The notes: a model not told the origin generated them from the sequence alone. A stretch of DNA of 64,000 nt from Bradyrhizobium sp. CSA112 (GCF_029051645.1 NZ_JAACFS010000013.1:112127-176126), one strand, 5' to 3'. Numbered from the stretch's first letter, positions 8,247 through 16,196 are shown. Translations and numbers: made by a program.

Positions 8247-9866
8247 TTACATCCTCGCGCGTATGGGGATCTGCGCGCCGGTTGCGAGCCAATCCTTGTA
8301 GGTGAGGAACTTGATTCCGAGCCTGTCGTAGTGAACCCGGAGATAACCGTCGTCGCCGCGCGTCACCGCGCCAGGCATGACCGTCTGCACTTCCTGCGCC
8401 ATGACGCCGACATGGGCCTTGTCGCTGCCGAGATAGCTGAAGCGGTAATAGCCGAGGCCGTTGTCCAGATGCCCGAGCAGGACGACGTCGTGCTTCAGCG
8501 CGATATCGGAACGTCGGCCTCCACCTCCGCCGCGACCGCCGCCAAATCCGCCGCCTCCGCCGCGGAAGCCGCCGCCGGCAAACGCTGCACCGCCGCCGCC
8601 ACCGCGGAAGCCGCCGCCAGCCATGCTTGCGCGTGACACACCGGCGCTGGCAAAGCTTGCCTGGCCACGGGCAGAATGAGCATTGGCTGCCCTGCCCGAC
8701 GACACGTTCCTGATCGCCGTATCGCGCCCGGCCTTGTTGCCCGCGCTACCGGCACGGCTGCGGTCGGCTGTCTTGGCGCGATCACCTCCTTTGGCACCAT
8801 CACCTGCCTTAGCCCGATCACCTGCTTTGGCGCGGTCACCTCCCTTGGCACGATCACTGGCTGCGCGGTCACCAGCCCCCGACCGATCGGCGCCTGCGCG
8901 ATCGCCGGCACGATCACCCGCACCGGGACGATCCTTTCCGGCGTCGAGCACCTTCTGGCCATCGCGGCCGCGGTAATCCATCCGATCGGCGGCGCCGGCC
9001 CGCAGGTTGTTGTTGCCGAATTTCTGCTGAACGCCGGCATTGCTGTATCGGACGCCCTGACGGTGCGCCGGATTGTGCTGCCAGTTATTTCCGATGTTGG
9101 TCGCCCTGTTGTAGTGATTGACGTAGAGGTTGCGGTTACCCCAGTTGAAGCCGCCGCCCCAGTAATTGCCCCAGCGTCCGATCGCCCAGCCGGCGCCAAA
9201 CGCCAGCCCTGCGGCAATCACGCCGGCGCCGATATAGGATGGATAGCCGAAATAATACGGCGGATATTCCGCATAGGGCCAGTCGCCATAGACCGTCGCG
9301 GGATCGTAGTAGGGAACGTAGACCGTATCGGCTTGGGCTTGCTCGATGACGATCACCTCCTTGTTCTCCTGCTGCTGAACGCTGACCTTCTGCTGCTTGT
9401 TGGTGACGAGCTTGTTGCGCGTGTGCGCCTTTGCGCGCAGCCGCTGGACCGCGTCCATCACGTCGGGCTGCTGCGCCAACACGGCATCGCCAAGATTCTT
9501 GGTCCAGTCGATCTTGTCGCTCATCATCGCGAGAACATCGGGCGTACCGGCCAGCGCCTTGACGCTGTCGTCCCATGCCTGCTTTTCGACCGCTGCTTTG
9601 AGAGCATCGCCTTTCAGGTTCTTGTTGGCCTTCACCCAGCGGTCGGCCTGCACGGCCTCCAGAGGATAGGTCGAAGCCGCCAGCACATTGGCGAGTAACT
9701 CATCGGGGTAAAGCGCGATCGGCGCGACCAGCGCATCGAGCTGCTCGGGTTTCAGCAAGGTCTGCTCAGGCTCCGGCGATTTGATATCGGTGGCCTGCGC
9801 CGCCGCCATGCCCGGAATAGCGATCATGATCGCTAATGCCAGCAGAATTTTCCCGCAACGCAACAT
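8247..9866 (-). CDS. DUF3300 family secreted protein with C-terminal S74-like intramolecular chaperone domain
   Basis: A 539-residue exported protein. It has a signal peptide (LLALAIMIAIPGMAAAQ); a DUF3300 domain over about 35-230 (LLKPEQLDALVAPIALYPDELLANVLAASTYP; DTVYVPYYDPATVYGDWPY); a hydrophobic Gly-rich segment; a low-complexity region of GDRA/GDRAK repeats and poly-Gly; and a C-terminal domain starting SDIALKHDV and containing YRFSYLG, VGVMAQEVQ and VHYDRLGI. The last part matches the pattern of Peptidase_S74 autoproteolytic chaperones of phage tailspikes. ATG 9866 follows GGAG. It is first in an operon with DUF2950, the 6855 gene and SulP, with a FixK box 57 bp upstream. Confidence 0.9.
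   Translation of the reverse strand: MLRCGKILLALAIMIAIPGMAAAQATDIKSPEPEQTLLKPEQLDALVAPIALYPDELLANVLAASTYPLEAVQADRWVKANKNLKGDALKAAVEKQAWDDSVKALAGTPDVLAMMSDKIDWTKNLGDAVLAQQPDVMDAVQRLRAKAHTRNKLVTNKQQKVSVQQQENKEVIVIEQAQADTVYVPYYDPATVYGDWPYAEYPPYYFGYPSYIGAGVIAAGLAFGAGWAIGRWGNYWGGGFNWGNRNLYVNHYNRATNIGNNWQHNPAHRQGVRYSNAGVQQKFGNNNLRAGAADRMDYRGRDGQKVLDAGKDRPGAGDRAGDRAGADRSGAGDRAASDRAKGGDRAKAGDRAKAGDGAKGGDRAKTADRSRAGSAGNKAGRDTAIRNVSSGRAANAHSARGQASFASAGVSRASMAGGGFRGGGGGAAFAGGGFRGGGGGFGGGRGGGGGRRSDIALKHDVVLLGHLDNGLGYYRFSYLGSDKAHVGVMAQEVQTVMPGAVTRGDDGYLRVHYDRLGIKFLTYKDWLATGAQIPIRARM
8755..8945 (-). repeat. In-gene tandem repeats encoding GDRA(K)-type units
   Basis: The stretch encodes a run of imperfect 4-7 residue units such as GDRAG, GDRAK, GGDRAK and AGDRAK, seen at DNA level as repeated gatcacct/gcccgatcac blocks. 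It lies between the DUF3300 domain and the S74-like domain and probably forms a flexible charged linker. Copy number may vary between strains. Confidence 0.7.
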
Positions 9867-9922
9867 AGTCGTGTCTCCATTGCCGATCGGGACAAGCCAA
9901 CGACCGAAACGGCACCGCACCT

Positions 9923-9936
9923 TTGATCAGGATCAA
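9923..9936. promoter_or_regulatory. FNR/FixK box upstream of the DUF3300-DUF2950-SulP operon
   Basis: TTGATCAGGATCAA, perfect TTGAT-N4-ATCAA, centred 64 bp before the DUF3300 start codon. A class II start at about 9888 would leave a 22-nt leader, well placed for the GGAG ribosome-binding site. Confidence 0.88.
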
Positions 9937-9989
9937 AGGTCTGGGTTCGACGCGAACGGCGTGGGTCGATTGGGGGCGGCTGCGCTTGA

Positions 9990-11315
9990 TTAAGCCATCG
10001 CCTTGCCGCCGGACCGCGCGGCCAGCAGCGTCCGGCGATCATGAACGAGGCTCTGAAGGCGGTGCGCAGCCACGTTTAGGGTGGTGACATCAAGCGCGTT
10101 TTCGTCCCCGGCCGCTGCCTTCACGCGCTGCATCTGGAGGACCTTGTCGATCTCACGCTCGATCTCAGACAGCTCCGACTCGCCATCCGCCGTTCTTATG
10201 CGGCGACCGAGGGCATAGAGTGAATCCAGCGCTTGTTCGCTCTTTCGGGGTTCGCCTTCGCGAAGAAACTTCCACGCCGCCGCACCCACCGAGACCAGTG
10301 CGCCGAATATCATCGGGGCCAGAAAGATGGCGTTTCCCCATTTGTCGAGGAAGCTCTCCTGCGTGCCGTTGTAGAAGGCGGCGGCACCCGGATGAACCGG
10401 CAGATACGCATCGGAATCGGTGCTCGGCGCGGTGATCTGCGCCAGCATTGGCAATTCGCCGAGCAGGTCCCTGCGCGCCTTCATCAACGCCTCCGCCAAC
10501 GCGCCGGCCACATCGTTGTCGAGCTGCTTGCCGGATACCACGTAGAACGAAACCCTAAGCGTGGTCAGATCGTCGCCAGGAATTGGCGGCGAGCCCCGCA
10601 GCGTTCCTTTCGGAACATCGAAGCTTTCGTAAGCGCGGTGTTTCTCCGCAATGGCGCCGGCCGCATCGATAGGGATAAGGACCGGCGCCGTCTTGGGGTT
10701 CTGCAGAAAGAAACCACGCAGCAGTGCCAGGTATTTCTCAGCCAGCGGAACGACGATCAGGAGTGCGCGCACCTCTTTGGCTTCGAGCGCGCGCCGCGTC
10801 TCCGCCGGCGCGAGGTTGCGGAATGACACATTGGCGCGGCCAAGATCGTACTCCTCCGTCAGGGCGCTGACGACCTTCCGGTTCATTTCGCCGCCGACCA
10901 CGCCGACGGTGGCGCGCTTCAAGCCGGCAATGTCTGTTATCGAGGATCCCGGGGGTGCAACGAGCAATACGACGGCGCGTGCAAGGACAATAATGGCCTG
11001 CGCCTGCGACAGGTCGCCGACATCGCCGCGCACGACGGCGAGATCGGTCTTGTTCGACGAAAACATGTCGGCCGCCTCCAGCGCGCTGGTCGTTTCCAAC
11101 AATTTGAGACGTACCGGCGCATTCGCGGCAGTGAGCCGGCTTGCCAGAGCCGACATCAGTTTCGTGGCCTCCCCGTCCAGCGATCCGACTGCAACGGTCA
11201 GCGTCGTCGGATGAATATACCAGCGGTAAGCGAACAGAGACGCTCCCGTCACCAGAACGACGACGCCTGCGACAAGGACCATCCGAAGCCATGACGGCAT
11301 TCTGATCGAATCCAT
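9990..11315 (-). CDS. TAXI-family substrate-binding-like protein with two membrane anchors
   Basis: A 441-residue protein. An N-terminal membrane helix (about 11-31) is followed by a TAXI/TRAP-type ligand-binding region (LTVAVGSLDGEATKLMSALASRL; FSSNKTDLAVVRGDVGDL; VGVVGGEMNRKVVSALTEEY; LPVHPGAAAFYNGTQESFLDKWG), then a second helix (about 337-357) and a charged, helical C-terminal tail. Ordinary TAXI proteins are free periplasmic receptors for a TRAP permease. This one is membrane-tethered at both ends of its binding domain, with a cytoplasmic tail and no permease gene nearby, so it may be a sensor or part of a different complex. It lies 26 bp behind an HlyD-like gene in a FixK-controlled operon. 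Confidence 0.85.
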   Translation of the reverse strand: MDSIRMPSWLRMVLVAGVVVLVTGASLFAYRWYIHPTTLTVAVGSLDGEATKLMSALASRLTAANAPVRLKLLETTSALEAADMFSSNKTDLAVVRGDVGDLSQAQAIIVLARAVVLLVAPPGSSITDIAGLKRATVGVVGGEMNRKVVSALTEEYDLGRANVSFRNLAPAETRRALEAKEVRALLIVVPLAEKYLALLRGFFLQNPKTAPVLIPIDAAGAIAEKHRAYESFDVPKGTLRGSPPIPGDDLTTLRVSFYVVSGKQLDNDVAGALAEALMKARRDLLGELPMLAQITAPSTDSDAYLPVHPGAAAFYNGTQESFLDKWGNAIFLAPMIFGALVSVGAAAWKFLREGEPRKSEQALDSLYALGRRIRTADGESELSEIEREIDKVLQMQRVKAAAGDENALDVTTLNVAAHRLQSLVHDRRTLLAARSGGKAMA

Positions 11316-11341
11316 ACGGCCTCACCTGCTCACGGCATCTG

Positions 11342-12574
11342 TCAGTGGCCGCTCAGCACCAGCGTCTTGATCGGCAGCAACAGAGCCTGGATTCGCAGCA
11401 GCATGGCGTGAACGAGCCCGACCGCATCGATCGCGTGCAATCCGAAGCTCTTCGCCGTGCTCAGCTTGCCTGAGGAGATCAGCTCGTGATTGCTGGTGTA
11501 CGCGTTGACGATGCAACTGCTTCCTGCAGTCACGCCCTCGAGTCCACCCTTGTAGAGCGGCTCCAGGAACACAAGAATCGTGCCCGGCCTTGCCGCCTGC
11601 TGCGCATCGATGAGTTGCTCTCCCCCGCGGAACTGACCTGCCGCGATATAGTCCTGAACGCCGGTCACGACCATCGGGACGATGGTCCATGGCTTGGAGA
11701 TGCACGCCGCCTCGGCCACCATGCCGACCTTCATCACCTGGGCTTCGATCTGTCCGAAGCCGGCCTGCAGCGAACGCTGCCCTGCTCCTTCCGGAATCAG
11801 GATTCCAGCGGGCCGCATCAGCGGATTGACGATATCACCGGTGCGAAGGAAGAACTGTTCCACGCGGCCGTCTACGCCGGCCCGGATGAAGGTCTTGTCA
11901 TAATCGACCTGCGCCTGTGCCAGCGCGGCTTCGGCACTCGCCTTCTCAGCCGGCAGGAGAGTTGAGACGCGCAACTCGGCGGATTGTTTTGAAGCGTTGG
12001 CCGCATCCAGCGATCCCTGCCGTCCGTCGACCATGACCTGCAGCTTTTCGATGTCGCGCTGCGGCACGATCCCCGGGTTGCGCCGTTGCAGCTCGCTCTT
12101 CACTTGCAGCTCATCCTGAGCCTGCTGAACGGCGCTCTTCGCCTCCTGTATCTGGCCTTCTGTTTTCAGCACTTCCACTTGTGCGGCGACCAGCGCGGCA
12201 TCGACTTCGGCGATCTTCCGCCGGGCCGTCTCCAGCGCCGCCTCCTGCTTGGAGCTATCCAGCCTGAAGATCACGGTGTCCTTGGCCACGGGGGCGCTGT
12301 GTTGAAAATGGACCTCAGCGACACGTCCAGACGCCTCGGGGAGGATCGGCACCGTCCGGAAGAACAGGGTCGCGGTGTTGCTGGAGGGGTGGAAGTAGAA
12401 AATCAGGGTAATGAGCGATATCGTGAGCATCAGGCAAGCGACGATGCCGTATCTCAGTTCGAACCAGACCGAAAAGAAGGTAATCTCCTTGCCGATACGC
12501 TTGCCCTGTACGAAGCGGCGGTACAGGTAATCCGGCAGGATCGTGAGCATGGAGCAGAGGATCAGCTCAAGCAT
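11342..12574 (-). CDS. HlyD/EmrA-type periplasmic adaptor (membrane-fusion) protein
   Basis: A 410-residue protein with an N-terminal membrane anchor (LRYGIVACLMLTISLITLIFY), a first barrel/lipoyl half (PEASGRVAEVHFQHSAPVAKDTVIFRLD), a long coiled-coil hairpin rich in Ala, Gln and Glu (about 105-215), and a second lipoyl half (DYDKTFIRAGVDGRVEQFFLRTGDIVNP). Such adaptors link an inner-membrane pump to an outer-membrane channel, but no pump or TolC gene is adjacent. It overlaps the upstream small membrane protein gene by 8 bp, so the three products may form one envelope complex with the TAXI-like protein. Confidence 0.88.
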   Translation of the reverse strand: MLELILCSMLTILPDYLYRRFVQGKRIGKEITFFSVWFELRYGIVACLMLTISLITLIFYFHPSSNTATLFFRTVPILPEASGRVAEVHFQHSAPVAKDTVIFRLDSSKQEAALETARRKIAEVDAALVAAQVEVLKTEGQIQEAKSAVQQAQDELQVKSELQRRNPGIVPQRDIEKLQVMVDGRQGSLDAANASKQSAELRVSTLLPAEKASAEAALAQAQVDYDKTFIRAGVDGRVEQFFLRTGDIVNPLMRPAGILIPEGAGQRSLQAGFGQIEAQVMKVGMVAEAACISKPWTIVPMVVTGVQDYIAAGQFRGGEQLIDAQQAARPGTILVFLEPLYKGGLEGVTAGSSCIVNAYTSNHELISSGKLSTAKSFGLHAIDAVGLVHAMLLRIQALLLPIKTLVLSGH

Positions 12575-13016
12575 GGCCGTGCACCTCCTTCTTCAGCGCG
12601 CGCGGTTTCGGCTCTTCCGGCGCCGCGAGGGGTGGAGCGTTGCCCACCTCGCCAGCGACAACATCGTCTGACGAATTACCAGCGATCCTCTCGACCGAAC
12701 CTGCGATGCTGCGCAACGGCGTGCTGAAGTCCGGAAGGTCGATCAGCGCAAGCAACAGAGCTGCGATCCAGAACAGGTGCACATGCGTGAACAGCGCCAA
12801 GAGCCCCAGAACAGCAACGATTTCGAACTGCAACTTCTGCGACTTGTGAGCCATTCGCTCGGGCAGCGAGTGCAGTTTCAGATAGAAGTTGCCAACCGAC
12901 AGGACGGCGACAATCAGGAAGACACCCATCACGACCATCCAAACGTCCGTGTCGCTGGGCGCCGTGATGAAGCCGGGCAAGTGGTGCGGAGCTAGTGGAT
13001 GAAGCTGATCGCTCAA
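12567..13016 (-). CDS. Small two-span inner-membrane protein, first gene of the HlyD-TAXI operon
   Basis: A 149-residue protein with membrane helices near 30-50 (WMVVMGVFLIVAVLSVGNFYL) and 70-100 (VAVLGLLALFTHVHLFWIAALLLALIDL) and a Pro/charged tail. I chose the TTG at 13016 because GGAGGG lies 5 bases before it and because the longer ATG at 13082 would fall upstream of the transcription start expected from the FixK box at 13109. The family is not known to me; small membrane proteins like this often precede HlyD-like genes. Confidence 0.75.
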   Translation of the reverse strand: MSDQLHPLAPHHLPGFITAPSDTDVWMVVMGVFLIVAVLSVGNFYLKLHSLPERMAHKSQKLQFEIVAVLGLLALFTHVHLFWIAALLLALIDLPDFSTPLRSIAGSVERIAGNSSDDVVAGEVGNAPPLAAPEEPKPRALKKEVHGHA

Positions 13017-13108
13017 ATTTCCCTCCACTTCTTGAGCCACGAGTTTGGTCCCAGACCCGGCGCCCCCCTTAAGTCCCACCAATACTGAGCGGCAGCCGCG
13101 CCTGACCC

Positions 13109-13122
13109 TTGATATGAATCAA
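13109..13122. promoter_or_regulatory. FNR/FixK box upstream of the membrane protein-HlyD-TAXI operon
   Basis: TTGATATGAATCAA, perfect inverted repeat. The expected class II start near 13074 gives a leader of about 58 nt to the TTG start at 13016. Confidence 0.85.
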
Positions 13123-13162
13123 CCCGCCCGGCGCTCGGCCTGCTCGTCGACGGCAACAATGA

Positions 13163-13572
13163 TCAGATCAGACAACGGTGGTAGCTGATCGCCATGTCCT
13201 CGATGCCCGGAAATATCCTCGATATCTTGTTCGGCTCGAGCATCTTGAGGCTGAACTGGACGTTGGAAAGCATGATGTCGGTCGCGCAGCCCGCGATGAT
13301 GTTCACGGTGCCGCCATCCTCCTTCTTCGTCTTGATCTTGCAGCGGGCAAATTTTCCCCTGAGACGATCGGCTTCCACGATGAAGCCGCCTCCGTGCTGA
13401 TCTGACAGTGCGGTGAACTCAATCCGCTTCGCGCGTCCCCTCCTGACGAACACGTTGGGGCATTCGTGCTGGTGGCCCATGCCCCGGAGAGATCGATGGC
13501 GCCTGCCTGCCTCGGACCACACAGACCCGTAACCATTGCAGCGGCCACTGCGAACTGAAGTAACCGGTTCAT
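13163..13572 (-). pseudogene. Small secreted protein gene interrupted by a one-base frameshift
   Basis: The first part, from ATG 13572, encodes a signal peptide (MNRLLQFAVAAAMVTGLCG) and IDLSGAWATSTN. The reading then has to change frame near 13465 to continue as CPNVFVRRGRAKRIEFTALSD, GGGFIVEADRLRGKFARCKIK, IIAGCATDIMLSNVQFSL and ISYHRCLI, ending at 13163. Together they form a plausible protein of about 135 residues of a secreted family seen in Bradyrhizobium. A single missing base just before the GAATGC of codon 38 explains the break. It may be a true mutation or a sequencing error. The shared FixK box at 13635 lies 63 bp upstream. Confidence 0.75.
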
Positions 13573-13634
13573 GCCATGCCCTCAGTTGAGCCCGGGCGCT
13601 GCCGCAAATTGAAATCGTGCGGCGTCGCAAACGC

Positions 13635-13648
13635 TTGATTTGGATCAA
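13635..13648. promoter_or_regulatory. FNR/FixK box shared by divergent genes (13572 minus and 13716 plus)
   Basis: TTGATTTGGATCAA. Its centre is 70 bp from the minus-strand start codon and 74 bp from the plus-strand start codon, so one symmetric site can serve both promoters, with expected starts near 13600 (minus) and 13683 (plus). Confidence 0.87.
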
Positions 13649-13715
13649 AGGAACGCTCTCGCCGCAGACGTTAGCTATCGGCTCAGGCGCGACGGTCATT
13701 GAGGAAGGATCAGCC

Positions 13716-14171
13716 ATGCCCGCGAAAATCGACGATCTGCTGCCGACGGCAAGGGAAATCCAGAAGCAAGCCGCCCTCCAGGAGGCTGAAAGGGCCGAAC
13801 AAGATGCGCGCCGGGCGGCCGCGGCCGAATCTGAAAAGCGCAAGCTGATCGAAAAACTGAGCAAGCCGTCGGGCCTGACCGAAGACGAAAAGGTCAAGCT
13901 TGCCTCGACAGTCATCCAGCGCGCGGTACGAAATGGGCTGACCGAAGTTCAGGTCTATCGGTTCCCCAACACGCTGTGCACTGACAACGGCCGCGCCATC
14001 AATCAGCAGGAGCCAGGCTGGGAAAAGACGCTTACGGGAATAGCGCAGGAAATCTTTCAGCTCTGGTCGGACTACCTGAAGCCGCGTGGCTACCGTATCC
14101 GATACCAGATCGTCGATTTTCCGGGAGGCGTTCCGGGTGACATCAGCATTGTGATCGCCTGGGGCGAGTGA
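13716..14171 (+). CDS. Hypothetical soluble protein co-transcribed with PPK2
   Basis: A 151-residue cytoplasmic protein with a long charged, Ala/Glu-rich helical N-terminal half (EIQKQAALQEAERAEQDARRAAAAE) and a C-terminal half with EVQVYRFPNTLCTDNGRAINQ and IAQEIFQLWSDYLKPRGYRIRYQIVDFPGGVPGDI. I do not recognise a family. ATG 13716 follows GAGGAAGG. Its stop codon region overlaps the possible GTG start of the PPK2 gene, so the two are an operon; a regulatory or partner role for PPK2 is possible but unproven. Confidence 0.75.
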   Translation: MPAKIDDLLPTAREIQKQAALQEAERAEQDARRAAAAESEKRKLIEKLSKPSGLTEDEKVKLASTVIQRAVRNGLTEVQVYRFPNTLCTDNGRAINQQEPGWEKTLTGIAQEIFQLWSDYLKPRGYRIRYQIVDFPGGVPGDISIVIAWGE

Positions 14172-14203
14172 TTGCCTTTCTGCCGCACGAAACGAGTCAT
14201 GTC

Positions 14204-15007
14204 ATGTCTGACGACCAAGCGGTTTCGACAAAATTGAAGCGGAAGGATTACGAGAAGGAGCTGCGGAAGCTCCAAGTTCAGTTATGCCATTTGCAGGAAT
14301 GGGTGAAGGAAAAGAAACTCAGGGTCATCATCCTGTTCGAAGGCAGGGATGCCGCCGGCAAGGGCGGCACGATCAAGGCGATCACCGAGAAAGTCAGCCC
14401 ACGCGTGTTCCGCGTCGTGGCGCTCCCCGCGCCTTCGGACCGCGAGAAGACGCAAATGTTCATGCAGCGCTACATGCAGCATTTTCCTTCCGCCGGCGAA
14501 ATCGTCATCTTCGACCGCAGCTGGTACAATCGCGCGGGCGTCGAATATGTCATGGGCTTCTGCACTGAAGACGAGCACGACCGCTTCCTGTCTCTCTGCC
14601 CGCAAATCGAGCAATATGTGGTGGAAGGCGGCATCATCCTGATCAAGATCTGGCTTGAAGTGGGGATGGATGAGCAAGAGCGGCGCTTCAGGGCCAGGCT
14701 CGATGATCCGCTCCGGCAATGGAAATTGAGCCCTATGGACATCGAATCCTATCGCCAATGGTATGCATACTCGCGCGCACGCGACTCGATGCTCAAGAAG
14801 ACGAACTCAAAACATGCGCCATGGCTGATCATACGCTCCGATGACAAACGGCGCGCGCGGCTGAACTGCATCGCGCATCTGTTGACGGCCATTCCGTACA
14901 AGCGAGTGAATCGTGACAAGATCAGGCTGCCGAAGCGTTCTGACAAAGGCCGATATGACGATCAGTTGAACCTGCGCGGCGTGAAACACGTCGCCGAGCA
15001 ATACTAG
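14204..15007 (+). CDS. ppk2: Polyphosphate kinase 2 (PPK2)
   Basis: Transfers phosphate between polyphosphate and nucleotides, usually making GTP or ATP from polyphosphate. The 267-residue, single-domain protein has a Walker A GRDAAGKGG (about 47-55), the PPK2 motif FDRSWYNRAGVE (about 103-114), and the usual LRKLQVQLCHLQEWV helix at the N-terminus. I prefer ATG 14204 because family members start just before KRKDYEKELRKLQ; a GTG at 14168 overlapping the upstream stop is the alternative. Being behind a FixK box, it would draw on polyphosphate for energy when respiration is limited. Confidence 0.95.
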   Translation: MSDDQAVSTKLKRKDYEKELRKLQVQLCHLQEWVKEKKLRVIILFEGRDAAGKGGTIKAITEKVSPRVFRVVALPAPSDREKTQMFMQRYMQHFPSAGEIVIFDRSWYNRAGVEYVMGFCTEDEHDRFLSLCPQIEQYVVEGGIILIKIWLEVGMDEQERRFRARLDDPLRQWKLSPMDIESYRQWYAYSRARDSMLKKTNSKHAPWLIIRSDDKRRARLNCIAHLLTAIPYKRVNRDKIRLPKRSDKGRYDDQLNLRGVKHVAEQY

Positions 15008-15079
15008 GCAAACGCTACAAAGCTCTATTAGGGTTGAGTTCCAGCGCAATTTTCGCGCGCATCACGCCTGGCCGTGACT

Positions 15080-15102
15080 GGGACGCGCTCGACGCGCGTC
15101 CC
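15080..15102. terminator. Hairpin between convergent PPK2 and secreted-protein genes
   Basis: GGGACGCG and CGCGTCCC form an 8-bp stem with a 7-base loop. It lies between two convergent genes but has no T-run, so it is only a candidate bidirectional terminator. Confidence 0.4.
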
Positions 15103-15112
15103 CCACAGAGAA

Positions 15113-15553
15113 TCATTGCATCGCGATGGTAACGCCGCCCACGGCAGCCGACGCTTCCACACCGACTCTAGGTCCGCTGAGCTGCAGGATGACTCCTTTG
15201 GCGTTCTGCAACTGGACTCCGCCGGCCCCGGCTGCAAGCGCGCCGCCGGCGCCAACGACCGCGTAAGTACCCGCCAGATCGCCGGGGCTGCGCAGGTTCA
15301 CTGCCCTGCCCACGAACTTCGTGGTCGAGGCGCCTATCGTGAACCCGACGCTCATACCCGACACCGTGAAGGGGTAGCGCTTGCCGCGAAATGTCAGCAC
15401 ACCCTCGCCACCTCCGACACCAAGGATAAACCCGCCTTTGGTGAACACGACGCTAACCGTCCCGTTCTCCGCCCGTACCGGCGTTGCAACGGCGGCAGAA
15501 GTCAGCATTCCAAACAGGGCTAGCACGATCGATCGCCTGCGATACATCATCAT
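15113..15553 (-). CDS. Small secreted protein, paralogue of the protein at 6855-7286
   Basis: A 146-residue protein with a signal peptide (SIVLALFGMLTSAAVATPVRAE) and a mature part with VSVVFTKGGFILGVGGGEGVL, RGKRYPFTVSGMSVG, DLAGTYAVVGAGGALA and NAKGVILQLSG. It aligns along its whole length with the 6855 protein. Three consecutive Mets open the frame; the second (15550) is best spaced from AGGAG. A FixK box is 130 bp upstream. Function unknown. Confidence 0.75.
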   Translation of the reverse strand: MMMYRRRSIVLALFGMLTSAAVATPVRAENGTVSVVFTKGGFILGVGGGEGVLTFRGKRYPFTVSGMSVGFTIGASTTKFVGRAVNLRSPGDLAGTYAVVGAGGALAAGAGGVQLQNAKGVILQLSGPRVGVEASAAVGGVTIAMQ

Positions 15554-15683
15554 TCACTCCTGGAGGGTTTGAGTCCCGGGCCGCGGCCCGGAGCTGACAT
15601 TGCCAACTTGGCTAGTGCTCCTGACGGTCCTTAGGCTCCGTCATCGTGAGACGCGCCTATGCCAGATGAGGCCGCTACCTCCG

Positions 15684-15697
15684 TTGATCCAGATCAA
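15684..15697. promoter_or_regulatory. FNR/FixK box upstream of the 15113 secreted-protein gene
   Basis: TTGATCCAGATCAA, perfect inverted repeat, 131 bp before the start of the minus-strand gene. The other neighbour (15822) ends towards the site, so the 15113 gene is the only apparent target. Confidence 0.8.
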
Positions 15698-15821
15698 TGT
15701 CGAGGCCGCCATTGCGCTGTCGAGCAAGCCGGAAGACAGCCCGGCAGCGAGAAGCCGGCCGGCCAGGAGTTCGCGTTGCGTGGCCAGCGCGCGGCGCGTA
15801 GTGTTTGCGACGGCAAACAAC

Positions 15822-16196
15822 CTACGCCGCCTTGGCCACGACCTTATCAATCGGCTCGATCAGGGACTTCGCACGGAATGGTTTTGTAAGATATGCAATG
15901 CAGTCGGATTCGATTGCGGCCATGCGAACTGCGGGACTGTCATTGGCGGTAATGTAAATGACTGGCAGGGAAATGCCCGCCGCCTTGAGACGATATCGCA
16001 GTTCGATTCCAGATTCGTTGTTCAGGTCGATGTCGAGAACCACGCAACATGCCGACTCGAAATCGTCGTGATTCTGGAACTCCTCGGCGGACGAAAACAC
16101 GACGCTGTCGTAACCGTGTTCGCGTAGCAGCCGCTTTAGCCCCCTGAGCGTTCCAAGGTCATCATCAACGACAAAGACGACATTCCGATTCCGCAA
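15822..16196 (-). CDS. Stand-alone response-regulator receiver protein (FixJ-type receiver, no output domain)
   Basis: A 124-residue CheY-like protein. FVVDDD provides the acidic pocket (about 8-13), D55 in CVVLDIDLN is the predicted phospho-acceptor, T83 lies in VIYITAND and K105 in YLTKPF. The frame is open up to 16352, but TTG 16196 has AGGA at a proper distance and begins right before the receiver fold. It lacks any DNA-binding domain. It may act as a phosphate sink or competitor for the neighbouring histidine kinase. The palindrome at 16336-16353 is about 140 bp upstream. Confidence 0.85.
   Translation of the reverse strand: MRNRNVVFVVDDDLGTLRGLKRLLREHGYDSVVFSSAEEFQNHDDFESACCVVLDIDLNNESGIELRYRLKAAGISLPVIYITANDSPAVRMAAIESDCIAYLTKPFRAKSLIEPIDKVVAKAA

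Noticed and set aside
13017..13082. Longer ATG start for the membrane protein of the HlyD operon
   Set aside because: It would lie upstream of the transcript start expected from the FixK box, and a TTG with an ideal ribosome-binding site is present downstream.
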